In this document: positions 49,989 to 57,098 of the stretch, one piece after another
Layout: every line of letters starts with the position of its first letter
Position numbering within the stretch: position 1 is the stretch's first letter
From: Flaviaesturariibacter aridisoli
GTDB lineage: Bacteria > Bacteroidota > Bacteroidia > Chitinophagales > Chitinophagaceae
Length of the DNA: 64,000 nt
Direction: 5' to 3'
Assembly (NCBI RefSeq): GCF_004343705.1
Contig: NZ_SKFH01000012.1
Location: 1 to 64,000 of the forward strand
Program-made: the position numbers and the translations under genes
The notes under the pieces: model-generated
What the model was told of the DNA's origin: nothing
Seen by the model: the letters and a program-made list of their open reading frames with translations, nothing else
Database searches by the model: none

Positions 49989-51407
49989 ATGAGCACACTG
50001 GCCCGTACCGATAGCGAACCCTCCGGATCCGAAGACCTGGCCCTGGCCTACGGCGCTTTCCTGCGCCTCGGCTGGACACCGCAATGGAGCTTTCCGCAAC
50101 GCCTTGCCGGCACCTCGCGGATGGAGCGGAAAGGTGCTACCGATCTCATCATCGTAGATGCTTTCGCGGAGGGGTTGCGCTTTACCTGCGCCCTGCCCGA
50201 CGGCAAGGAAGGCACCGCCGGGATGCAGCGCGATAAAGAAGCGGCCTTCCTGCCGGTGCTGGCGGAGCTGCGCGCGTCGGCCAGCAGCGAGGAGCGGGCC
50301 ACCTGGCACACCGCGCTGGAACAGCTGGAAGCCGACACCCGCGCGGAGCTGGCGCGTCAGGAAGCCGAGCAATCGGCCCTCGGCGAAGCGATGCGCTACC
50401 GCCACCAGGGTTATTGGGTCACCTACGGACTCATTGCGCTGAACGTGCTGGTGTTCATCGCCATGGTCATTGCCGGCGCCGGCATCTTCGAGCCCAAGGG
50501 CGCGGCGCTGCTGGCCTGGGGTGCCAACTTTGCGCCCTATACGCTCGGCGGCCAGCCCTGGCGCTTGCTCAGCGCCTGTTTCGTGCATATCGGCATCCTG
50601 CACCTGGCGCTCAACATGTACGGGCTTTACCAATTGGGTACCTTCCTCGAGCCCATTCTCGGACGATTACGCTTCGTGCTGGCCTACCTGGCCACCGGCC
50701 TGCTCTCCAGCCTCGCCAGCCTTTGGTGGCACCAGGGCGAGCCCGTGGTGAGCGCGGGGGCTTCGGGCGCCATCTTTGGGCTCTTCGGGCTTTTTCTCGC
50801 CCTGCTTACCACCGACCTGTTGCCCAAGAACACGCGCGAGCAATTGCTGAAAAGCGTGGGCCTCGTGATCGTGATCAACCTGGCCTATGGCCTCAAAGGC
50901 GGCATCGACAACTCGGCGCACATCGGCGGCCTCGTGTCGGGCTTTGCCGCAGGCTATGCCCTGCTGCCTTCGCTGCGGCGCAAGACGCCCGGCACCGGCG
51001 TGGCGGCCGGCCTGCTCGTTATCGCCCTTGTTTTTTGCGCCGCCTTCGTGGCCTCGCACCCCGACAACCGCCTGCGCTGGGAAGAGCAGGAAGCACGCCT
51101 GGTGGATTTCGAAAAACGCGGAATGGCGCCCCTGCAGCCGGGCCCCGCCGGGGGCATGCTGCGCCTCCCCAACGCGGCCCAGGCCTGGGACAGTGCCCGC
51201 GCCGAGCTCAGCGCCGCCAGTTACCCGCTGCCGCCCGACTACAGCCGCCGCCGCGACCTGATGCGGCAGTATGTGGAATTACGGTCGCGTGAGAACGGCC
51301 TGCTGCAGCGGCAATTCCGCGGCGGGCCCGGTACGATGGATTCCGTCCAGGCGATCGGGACAGCCATCGACAGCGTGTTGCAACAACTCAATACAAAACA
51401 GGAGTAA
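49989..51407 (+). CDS. Rhomboid-family intramembrane serine protease with long flanking domains
   Basis: 472 residues. The first 135 residues are soluble. The rhomboid core (about 140-330) has six membrane segments, with the catalytic Ser in GASGAIFGLFG (about 258) and His in SAHIGGLVSG (about 310); the upstream HxxxN-type motif LHLALNMYGLYQLG is present. A further membrane segment (about 340-358) and a helical extracytoplasmic tail (about 365-472) follow. It cleaves membrane proteins; substrates unknown. Unusually long for a rhomboid, due to the two soluble ends. Confidence 0.93.
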   Translation: MSTLARTDSEPSGSEDLALAYGAFLRLGWTPQWSFPQRLAGTSRMERKGATDLIIVDAFAEGLRFTCALPDGKEGTAGMQRDKEAAFLPVLAELRASASSEERATWHTALEQLEADTRAELARQEAEQSALGEAMRYRHQGYWVTYGLIALNVLVFIAMVIAGAGIFEPKGAALLAWGANFAPYTLGGQPWRLLSACFVHIGILHLALNMYGLYQLGTFLEPILGRLRFVLAYLATGLLSSLASLWWHQGEPVVSAGASGAIFGLFGLFLALLTTDLLPKNTREQLLKSVGLVIVINLAYGLKGGIDNSAHIGGLVSGFAAGYALLPSLRRKTPGTGVAAGLLVIALVFCAAFVASHPDNRLRWEEQEARLVDFEKRGMAPLQPGPAGGMLRLPNAAQAWDSARAELSAASYPLPPDYSRRRDLMRQYVELRSRENGLLQRQFRGGPGTMDSVQAIGTAIDSVLQQLNTKQE

Positions 51408-51414
51408 ACCTCAC

Positions 51415-51540
51415 ACGCCCATCCCCTGACCCCTTCCCGAGGGGGAAGGGGGAATGAAAAGCCCCGACACTACAGTCGGGGCTTTTCATTCAGGCACATT
51501 ATTGATCGATCTGTGTGCCCCCTTTGGGGGATAGGGGCTA
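51415..51540. repeat. Inverted pair of palindromic repeats around a terminator
   Basis: Left copy 51415-51455 (CCCTTCCCGAGGGGGAAGGG core), right copy 51513-51540 (CCCCCTTTGGGGGATAGGGG). The right one, read on the minus strand, begins with the TAG stop codon of the L,D-transpeptidase gene. The terminator is 51457-51486. Confidence 0.8.
51457..51486. terminator. Bidirectional terminator between convergent rhomboid and transpeptidase genes
   Basis: Stem AAAAGCCCCGAC / GTCGGGGCTTTT. Confidence 0.9.
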
Positions 51541-52728
51541 ATCCAGCTTATAAATATCTTCCCTGAAGTTCAGCGCCCCGTCGTCGTCCACCCAGGCGGT
51601 GAGATAGGTGAGCGACACGGGTACCTTGCCCGGCAGGTCCACGCGCTGCTCGCGGCCCGAGTTCATGGCGCTCTTGATTTTCGCGGGCGTCCATTCGGGG
51701 TTGTTGCGCAGCAGGTATTCGGCCAGCTTCTGCGGCTCGGCGAGGCGGATGCAGCCGTGGCTGAAGGCGCGCTTGCGCAGGCTGAACAGCGACTTGGCCG
51801 GCGTGTCGTGGAAGTAGATATTGTTTTCGTTGGGGAACACGAACTTGACGCGGCCCAGCGAGTTGCCGGCGCCGGGCAGCTGGCGGATCTTGGGCAGGCC
51901 GCCCTCTTCGCCTTCCATCACGTAGTTGTTGCGCCAGAGGTAGTCGTGCGAGCCGCGCATTCTGGGCAGGATCTCGTTCTTCACGATGCTCGGCGGCACG
52001 TTCCAGGAGGGGCTGAACACGAGGTAGGTCATCTCGTCGTTGAAGAGCACCGTCTTGTTCGACTCCGAGCCCACCACTACGGCCATATCGAACACATGGC
52101 GGTCGCCTTCGTATACGTGGAGTTTGTATTCGGGGATGTTGGCCACGAGGCGGGTGCCGGGCGCGGGCTCGGGCAGCTTCTGCACGCGGGCCAGGTTGGC
52201 CTCGAGTTGGGCGATGCGCTTGCGCAGCGGCACGTTGAGCTCCTTGAGCAGGGCCGCGTCCACCACGCCGTTTTCGGGGAACCCGAAGTGTTTCTGCACC
52301 CGCTTCACGGCGGCCGTCAGCTCCTCGGTGAATGCGCTGCTGGTATCGTCCGACGGGAAGTCGCCGGAGGCGCGCAGCCGCTCTTTGAGCTGCGTCACGG
52401 CGGGGTCGGAAACGCCTTCCTGGTAAAATTTGCGCGTGCCTTTGATGGCCGTCCAGCCCCCGCTGCCGGCGATGGCGCGGTAGCGGTCGAGGGCGGTCTG
52501 CAGCTTCGGCACCTGCGGGTGCACGGGGGCGCCGCCGGGCTCGTCCTGCTCGGCGGGGCTGCTGCTTACGGTAGGCAGGGGTGCGCCGATGGCCAGGCCG
52601 GCGATGAGCAGGAACAGGATGAGGAACAGCCAGCCGACGTGCCGGCGGGGCACGATGCGGCTGCGCCGGCCGGGGCTGCCTTCGCTAAAGCTTCGGCGCC
52701 CGGGGAGGGGAACATTCGTTGTTTTCAT
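51538..52728 (-). CDS. L,D-transpeptidase with peptidoglycan-binding-like domain
   Basis: 396 residues from the ATG at 52728 (MKTTNVPLPGRRSFSEGSPG); an open stretch upstream is rejected. One membrane anchor (about 32-50, WLFLILFLLIAGLAIG), a PG-binding-like region (VTQLKERLRASGDF, AVKRVQKHFGFPENGVVD, about 110-165), then the YkuD domain ending in the active site FSHGCIRLAEP (about 325). LVANIPEYKLHVYEGDRH and VFSPSWNVPPSIV are typical of the YcbB-type group. It forms 3-3 cross-links in the periplasm. Confidence 0.94.
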   Translation of the reverse strand: MKTTNVPLPGRRSFSEGSPGRRSRIVPRRHVGWLFLILFLLIAGLAIGAPLPTVSSSPAEQDEPGGAPVHPQVPKLQTALDRYRAIAGSGGWTAIKGTRKFYQEGVSDPAVTQLKERLRASGDFPSDDTSSAFTEELTAAVKRVQKHFGFPENGVVDAALLKELNVPLRKRIAQLEANLARVQKLPEPAPGTRLVANIPEYKLHVYEGDRHVFDMAVVVGSESNKTVLFNDEMTYLVFSPSWNVPPSIVKNEILPRMRGSHDYLWRNNYVMEGEEGGLPKIRQLPGAGNSLGRVKFVFPNENNIYFHDTPAKSLFSLRKRAFSHGCIRLAEPQKLAEYLLRNNPEWTPAKIKSAMNSGREQRVDLPGKVPVSLTYLTAWVDDDGALNFREDIYKLD

Positions 52729-52884
52729 ACCACACAGTTTCACGGACCGCACAACGGGGATCCGGAGGGGGTAGGGCAAGATTGGGGCCGGAACAGGGGG
52801 TGTTGCTAAGAGAATTGGCAAAAAAGGGCGATAAAATACCGTATAAATACGGTTGCCGGGACCGGGAAAATGGTTTTTCTTTGT

Positions 52885-52998
52885 TCCATCGGAAACATTG
52901 AAGGCCGTTGACCTGGGGTCGCGCCGAAACCAACTGAACGCTATCTTAAACCAAGCCAACCGTTTTTAGGAGCAAGGCAGCCGCAAGGCTGCTTTTTT
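52885..52998 (+). ncRNA. Candidate small RNA ending at an orphan terminator
   Basis: A TTTCTTTG box (7 of 8 to TAnnTTTG) at about 52876-52883 is followed about 95 nt later by a clean plus-strand terminator (GCAGCC / GGCTGC, TTTTTT). No plus-strand gene lies between or immediately upstream. Both the promoter and the transcript are inferred. Confidence 0.35.
52977..52998 (+). terminator. Orphan plus-strand terminator
   Basis: Stem GCAGCC / GGCTGC, loop GCAA, followed by TTTTTT. No plus-strand gene upstream. Confidence 0.7.
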
Positions 52999-53016
52999 AT
53001 TTCGGGCGCTGCACGC

Positions 53017-53340
53017 GCGCAGTTCTGTACTGCGGCAGCGCAGTTCCGGGCTCCGCGCGCGCACTGCCCGGCCGGGCGCTCCCGGTTCCGAACCCCGCCG
53101 GCCGACCTTTTACGTCGGCCCCGGTTGCCTTTTTCCCCGCTCGCCGGAGTGGAAAACCCGGGCGAGCGGGTTCGGGAGGCGCGCCGGCCAGCCCCCGGGC
53201 TCGGGGAGTCGGGCTTCGAACTGCGCCGCGGGGCCGGAAAAGCGGCGCCGCCGACCGAAAGGGGTGCGCCGGCGCAGCTACGAAGCGGGTGCCGGGGCGC
53301 CGGAAGTGGGGGGAGGCGGTTCCGAACGGGGGCGGGGTAG
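53017..53340. repeat. GC-rich 21-bp-register array
   Basis: GCGCA starts at 53017, 53038 and 53059, exactly 21 bp apart. To the right the register weakens, but GAA appears near 53237, 53257, 53282, 53303 and 53324 (the last three exactly 21 bp apart). AACTGCGC occurs inside, as it does in the array at 45062. Confidence 0.55.
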
Positions 53341-53365
53341 TTGCCGGCCGGGCCGGCACGGCAAA

Positions 53366-53387
53366 GGGCGGCGTAAAAACGCCGCCC
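53366..53387 (-). terminator. Terminator of the unknown gene at 53417
   Basis: Perfect 9-bp stem GGGCGGCGT / ACGCCGCCC; only TTT follows on the minus strand. Confidence 0.65.
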
Positions 53388-53416
53388 CGGTCAAAACCAC
53401 TTAAATGAATGGAGAA

Positions 53417-53920
53417 TCAGGAAGCCGTCGCTTCTGCCGCAGGTGCTTCGGCGAGGTCGTTGCCCGCAATATCGAAGCGCTGGCGAAGCGATTTGTAAAG
53501 GGTTTGCATGCCTTGCTCGCCGCTGGCGGCCGAGGCGCCCACGTAGCGGTAAGCCAGCAGGGCGCTGATGTAGCTTTCCGAGCCGGCGAGCATCATCGTG
53601 TCGGACAACTTTTCGTACAGGGCCTGTACGTTCAGTGTATGGGCTTTCAACTGGTTGTACAGCGTGTAGTCGTTTTGCATGTGCTGCACGTTGTAGCTGC
53701 GGGGAAAGGCCTCCGGTGCCTGCTGCACCGCCGTGAGCGCGTCTTTGACGAAGAGGTCGTTGGCCCTGTTGATCTTGGGAATGGTTTGCCGCTCCCTGGG
53801 TGTGAGCGAGCGGTACACGTCTCTGAGCGCCTCGTTAATGAGGGCAATGCCGTCCTTGATCTTTTGTTCCTGCTCGGCCGTCAGCACCGTGTTGATGCGG
53901 TTTTGTGTCGCATTGGTCAT
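53417..53920 (-). CDS. Unknown helical protein, paralog of the gene at 45368
   Basis: 167 residues, mainly helical, no signal peptide. Shares several blocks with the protein from 45368 (see there), above all LAGSES(Y/I)-type C-terminal helix. The C-terminal 15 residues are Ala/Glu-rich (EAPAAEATAS). Not recognised as a family; the two copies imply gene duplication or retained ancestral pair. A GC-rich 21-bp array lies 77 bp beyond its 3' end. Confidence 0.75.
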   Translation of the reverse strand: MTNATQNRINTVLTAEQEQKIKDGIALINEALRDVYRSLTPRERQTIPKINRANDLFVKDALTAVQQAPEAFPRSYNVQHMQNDYTLYNQLKAHTLNVQALYEKLSDTMMLAGSESYISALLAYRYVGASAASGEQGMQTLYKSLRQRFDIAGNDLAEAPAAEATAS

Positions 53921-54192
53921 AAGCGTTTGGTTTTAAGGAATGAAGTAAAAGAACTGTGTACCCTCAAGGTACGGCGCCGGGGCGGGCATTTCCAACAGGC
54001 CGGTGCGGCTGTGGAAAAGTCGATCGAAATGCCGGAAACGTGTGTATAACATTTGCCGTATTTCTACGATCGTTTGCGTGTGTGCGAAGGGTGTTCCATT
54101 GTGACAGGGTCACTGCTGTTGAAGATGAGCGTACTGATCTTACCGCCCCGTTTGGCCCAATTCTTTTACGATGAGGGACAAACGCTTTCACC

Positions 54193-54603
54193 ATGAAATA
54201 TATCTTTACCCGTATGCTCCTGCTGGTTCTCAGCTGTAGCCTCCTCCTGTCCGAAACCTCCGCTTCGGTGCCGCTGCCCACACCCGTTTCGGGCGATCCC
54301 GATCCGGCCAAGGTAACCGCCGCGCTGAAAGAGTTCAGCTCCCTCAGTGGCAAAGAGCGCCGCCAGCGCTTCCGTGCCGTGAAGTCGGCCGTAAAGCAGT
54401 TTAAAGCCGAAAAGCGCGCCGGCCGTGAGCCGCTCGCGAGCACCGTGGTGCAGGTGATCGTGGCCATCCTGCTGCCGCCGCTGGGCGTGTACCTGCACGA
54501 AGGCACTATCAACAGCCGCTTCTGGATCTCGCTGCTGCTGACCCTGTTGTTTTACCTGCCGGGCCTCATCTATGCCCTCGTGATCATCCTGGGCGATAAC
54601 TAG
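54193..54603 (+). CDS. YqaE/Pmp3-family membrane protein with signal peptide
   Basis: 136 residues. A signal-like N-terminus (about 5-24, ending ETSAS) and a helical linker (about 40-75, ALKEFSSLSGKERRQRF...) precede the Pmp3 domain (about 83-133): VVQVIVAILLPPLGVYLHEG then LLLTLLFYLPGLIYALVIIL. The family stabilises membranes under salt or cold stress. The secreted N-terminal extension is typical of Bacteroidetes versions, not of the 50-residue classical ones. Confidence 0.9.
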   Translation: MKYIFTRMLLLVLSCSLLLSETSASVPLPTPVSGDPDPAKVTAALKEFSSLSGKERRQRFRAVKSAVKQFKAEKRAGREPLASTVVQVIVAILLPPLGVYLHEGTINSRFWISLLLTLLFYLPGLIYALVIILGDN

Positions 54604-54607
54604 TAAC

Positions 54608-54758
54608 GTGAGGCGTGAGGCGTGAGCCGTGAACGCTGACGCCGGTAACGAAAATGTCCCGCACCAGGTGCGGGACATTTTTATTCAGACGCGCCTGTAA
54701 AGCTCACGCCTCACGCCTCACGCTTCACGCCTCACGCCTCACGCCTCACCTCTCACGT
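54608..54758. repeat. Inverted heptad arms (GTGAGGC type) around a terminator
   Basis: Left arm: five units at 54608-54642 (GTGAGGC, GTGAGGC, GTGAGCC, GTGAACG, CTGACGC). Right arm: eight inverse units at 54703-54758 (CTCACGC type). The terminator 54651-54681 lies between. The right arm ends 3 bp before the TonB-protein stop codon. Confidence 0.9.
54651..54681. terminator. Bidirectional terminator between convergent YqaE and TonB genes
   Basis: Perfect 15-bp stem AAAATGTCCCGCACC / GGTGCGGGACATTTT with a 1-nt central base, so the real loop will open a few pairs. Confidence 0.85.
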
Positions 54759-54761
54759 CCC

Positions 54762-55700
54762 TCACTCGCTGATCATAAAGCTTACGGGCTGGGTGAGGTA
54801 GGCCTTTACGTAGCGGCCGAACTGCACGGCGGGCACCCATTTGGGGGAGGCTTTCATGAGGCGGAGCACCTCGTTGTCGAACAGCGGGCCCTGGCTCGTA
54901 ACAATGTCGAAGTCGGACAGCGTCCCGTCTTTGTTGACCACGAAGCGGCAACGCACGGTGTAGAGGCCGGGGCGGGCGTCGTTGGGCGCCCGCAGCTGGC
55001 GCATCAGGTACTGGGCCCAGCCACTGTGTCCGCCGGGGAAGGCCGCTTCGCGCTCGATGCAAAGGGCCGGGTCGCCGGGAGCGCCCCCGGGGGTGAAGTT
55101 GCGGCAGGCCGTGGGCTTGTTATCGGTAAAATCCACCTCCGCCTGCAACTGCCCGTTGTCGTGGTAAAACAGCCAGCGCCCGTCGCGGGCAGTGTCGCGC
55201 ACGTAGCGGCCGGTGGCCGACAGCATCCCCGAAGGGTAGCGGCGCACGACCCGCCCGTTGCCGCTGCCGTCGAACCAGGAGGAGTCGGTCAGGTAGCCAT
55301 CGTCGTTCCAGCGCAGGCCCAGGCCCATTCGCCAGCCACCGGCGAAGTTGGCCGAGTCGATGAGCTCACCTTTAATATTATAGCGGAGAAAAACGCCTTG
55401 TTCCTTGCCGGCCGCGTAATGCTCCACGCGCTCCAGCAGGCGGTTGCTGCCGTACCAGAGGTGCTCGCCGTCGGGAAGGGTGGCCTCCGCGTCGAGGAAG
55501 TCGCCTTGCATGGCCTGGCTGCGCTCGGGCAGGTAGTACAATTCGCGGTGCCAGCGGTCGCCCTTCTTTTCCATGATGGAATAGTAGCGGGGCGCTTTTT
55601 GAGTGGGTTTCAGTTTGTAATCGAGGGTCTGCTCGATCTTCTGGGCTGCCGCCGGCAGGGCCAGCAGCGCCAGGTACAAGAGGTTCAGGTGGCGTTTCAT
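54762..55700 (-). CDS. TonB C-terminal domain protein with MORN-like region
   Basis: 312 residues from the ATG at 55700 (MKRHLNLLYLALLALPAAAQ). Signal peptide, then strand repeats of a MORN/antitoxin-like kind (GYLTDSSWFDGSGNGRVVRR, GRWLFYHDNGQLQAEVDF), then a TonB C-terminal domain (about 225-312) with GGHSGWAQYLMRQLR and YTVRCRFVVNKDGTLSDFDI. It has no N-terminal anchor or Pro-rich spacer, so it may be a soluble periplasmic member rather than the energy transducer. -7 box TATTTTCG 4 nt from the ATG. Confidence 0.85.
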   Translation of the reverse strand: MKRHLNLLYLALLALPAAAQKIEQTLDYKLKPTQKAPRYYSIMEKKGDRWHRELYYLPERSQAMQGDFLDAEATLPDGEHLWYGSNRLLERVEHYAAGKEQGVFLRYNIKGELIDSANFAGGWRMGLGLRWNDDGYLTDSSWFDGSGNGRVVRRYPSGMLSATGRYVRDTARDGRWLFYHDNGQLQAEVDFTDNKPTACRNFTPGGAPGDPALCIEREAAFPGGHSGWAQYLMRQLRAPNDARPGLYTVRCRFVVNKDGTLSDFDIVTSQGPLFDNEVLRLMKASPKWVPAVQFGRYVKAYLTQPVSFMISE

Positions 55701-55704
55701 ACGC

Positions 55705-55712
55705 CGAAAATA
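55705..55712 (-). promoter_or_regulatory. -7 element of the TonB-domain gene (TATTTTCG)
   Basis: Seven of eight bases match TAnnTTTG; 4 nt before the start codon. Confidence 0.45.
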
Positions 55713-55781
55713 GGTTTCACGGATGGGAAAAAACACAGGATTTGCTGGTGTTTTTCCCATGGACGCTGAAAACGGCGCCGC

Positions 55782-55789
55782 TACCTTTG
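55782..55789 (+). promoter_or_regulatory. -7 element of the peptidase E gene (TACCTTTG)
   Basis: Exact TAnnTTTG, 21 nt before the ATG at 55811. Confidence 0.6.
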
Positions 55790-55810
55790 GGCGCAACAAA
55801 AACCTACCGT

Positions 55811-56545
55811 ATGATCCATCAGATCCTGGCCCTGAGCTCGTCCCGCGTTGGCGGGGGCGCCTACCTCGAGGCCGCCCGACCCCTGATCGAGGAAGTGCTG
55901 GGCACCGAGCGGCTGCGCATTGCCTTCCTGCCCTTTGCCGCCGTCGGCATCAGCGACGACGAATATGCCGACCGCGTGCGCGCCGCCCTCGAGGGTTTGC
56001 CGTATGAAATAGAAGTGTGCACTGCCGAAAACGCCGGCAACCTGTTGTCGCGCTGCGGTGCCATCATGGTGGGCGGCGGCAATACTTTCAAGCTCATGGC
56101 CGACCTGTATCGCTACCAGCTCATCGAGCCCATCCGCAACCGCGTGCTGCAGGGTATCCCCTACGTGGGCTGGAGCGCCGGTTCCAACGTCATCGGGCGG
56201 AGCATCTGCACCACCAACGATATGCCCATCGTGCAGCCCGAATCCTTCCTGGGGCTGCGCCTCATCAATTTCCAGATCAACCCGCATTATTATAATGTGC
56301 AGATCCCGGGTTTCCACGGCGAGACCCGCGACGACCGGCTGACGGAGTTCTGCCAGCTCAACCCGCACATACCGGTGCTGGCGCTGCCCGAGGGCACGGC
56401 GCTGTACCTGAAAGGGGAGACCCTGCAATACCGTGGCGGGACGCCGGGGGTGCTGTTCACCGGCGGGCCGGGGCGCAACGAAGTGCGGCGCGAGGTTGTG
56501 GCGCCGGGTACCGACCTGGGTCCGCGGATCTGGGGCGAAGATTAA
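55811..56545 (+). CDS. pepE: Dipeptidase E (S51 family)
   Basis: 244 residues from the ATG at 55811 (MIHQILALSSSRVGGGAYLE). The nucleophile Ser lies in GWSAGSNVIG (about 121), with MVGGGNTFKL (about 87) and the substrate-region GLRLINFQINPHYYN also matching. It hydrolyses aspartyl dipeptides in the cytosol. The stop codon overlaps the stop of the convergent gene at 56542 (TTAA shared). Confidence 0.93.
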   Translation: MIHQILALSSSRVGGGAYLEAARPLIEEVLGTERLRIAFLPFAAVGISDDEYADRVRAALEGLPYEIEVCTAENAGNLLSRCGAIMVGGGNTFKLMADLYRYQLIEPIRNRVLQGIPYVGWSAGSNVIGRSICTTNDMPIVQPESFLGLRLINFQINPHYYNVQIPGFHGETRDDRLTEFCQLNPHIPVLALPEGTALYLKGETLQYRGGTPGVLFTGGPGRNEVRREVVAPGTDLGPRIWGED

Positions 56546-56745
56546 TTGGGCAGCACGGGGCCGTAGAAGCCGTCGTTGGGCTTGCGCCTTCCGGGATAGA
56601 GAATGTCGGGAGCTGTTTCGTAGCCTTCCTCGGCGATGGCCGTCTGCATCCGCGCAATGCGGCGGCGGCGCAGCCCGCGGCTGAGCAACACGGTGGTAGC
56701 CGCTACTGCCAGCAGGCTCAGAGTGATTGTTGTTGCACGTTTCAT
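56542..56745 (-). CDS. Small bitopic membrane protein (67 aa)
   Basis: 67 residues from the ATG at 56745 (MKRATTITLSLLAVAATTVL). One N-terminal membrane segment, then a basic patch (RGLRRRRIARM) and a soluble end (APDILYPGRRKPND). It shares its stop region with the pepE stop codon. Function unknown. A hairpin with T-run on the minus strand (56796-56817) lies just upstream of the start. Confidence 0.65.
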   Translation of the reverse strand: MKRATTITLSLLAVAATTVLLSRGLRRRRIARMQTAIAEEGYETAPDILYPGRRKPNDGFYGPVLPN

Positions 56746-57098
56746 CACGAAAGAAAATGCAAAAGACAAGCCATGAAACGGGTGGAAAAGAAAAAAGGTT
56801 GAACGTTGGTTCAACCTCTTTCTGAATGTAAATGTACCCAGTCGATTCTATTTAGGGCTCGATGCCGGAATTTGACCGCCTCGTTATCCGAGTTCCTGAA
56901 TTTTCAGGAGGGGCCAGCGACATGGCGAGGAATCGCGTCCGTTCTTACCTATCCGAAATGCGTGCCAAAATCGGCTGTGGGACCCGGTTTGAAGCGGGCC
57001 CAAAGGCGCGCGGGGCTTGTATTACATTAAAAAATAATAATCAAATCCCGGCTGTAAGTCCGGAAAGCGGGATATTTGTTCCCCCATTCCGAACTAAC
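56746..57098. other. Leader region of the adhesin operon
   Basis: Contains a hairpin (56796-56817) and a GATATTTG box (7 of 8 to TAnnTTTG, 57071-57078) 20 nt before the adhesin ATG. An open frame 56862-57098 in frame with the adhesin lacks a signal peptide and is not accepted. No other feature seen. Confidence 0.5.
56796..56817 (-). terminator. Hairpin with minus-strand T-run upstream of the small gene
   Basis: Perfect 9-bp stem AGGTTGAAC / GTTCAACCT, loop GTTG; TTTTTT follows on the minus strand, 51 bp before the start of the gene at 56745. Could end readthrough or attenuate that gene. Confidence 0.6.

Larger units (their letters stand above)
52729..53416. other. Long intergenic region: possible small RNA, terminator and GC-rich 21-bp array
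   Basis: 52729-52880 AT-richer with a possible plus-strand promoter; 52885-52998 could be a small RNA (see ncRNA entry); 53017-53340 a GC-rich 21-bp-register array; 53366-53387 terminator of the gene at 53417. No protein gene supported. Confidence 0.55.
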
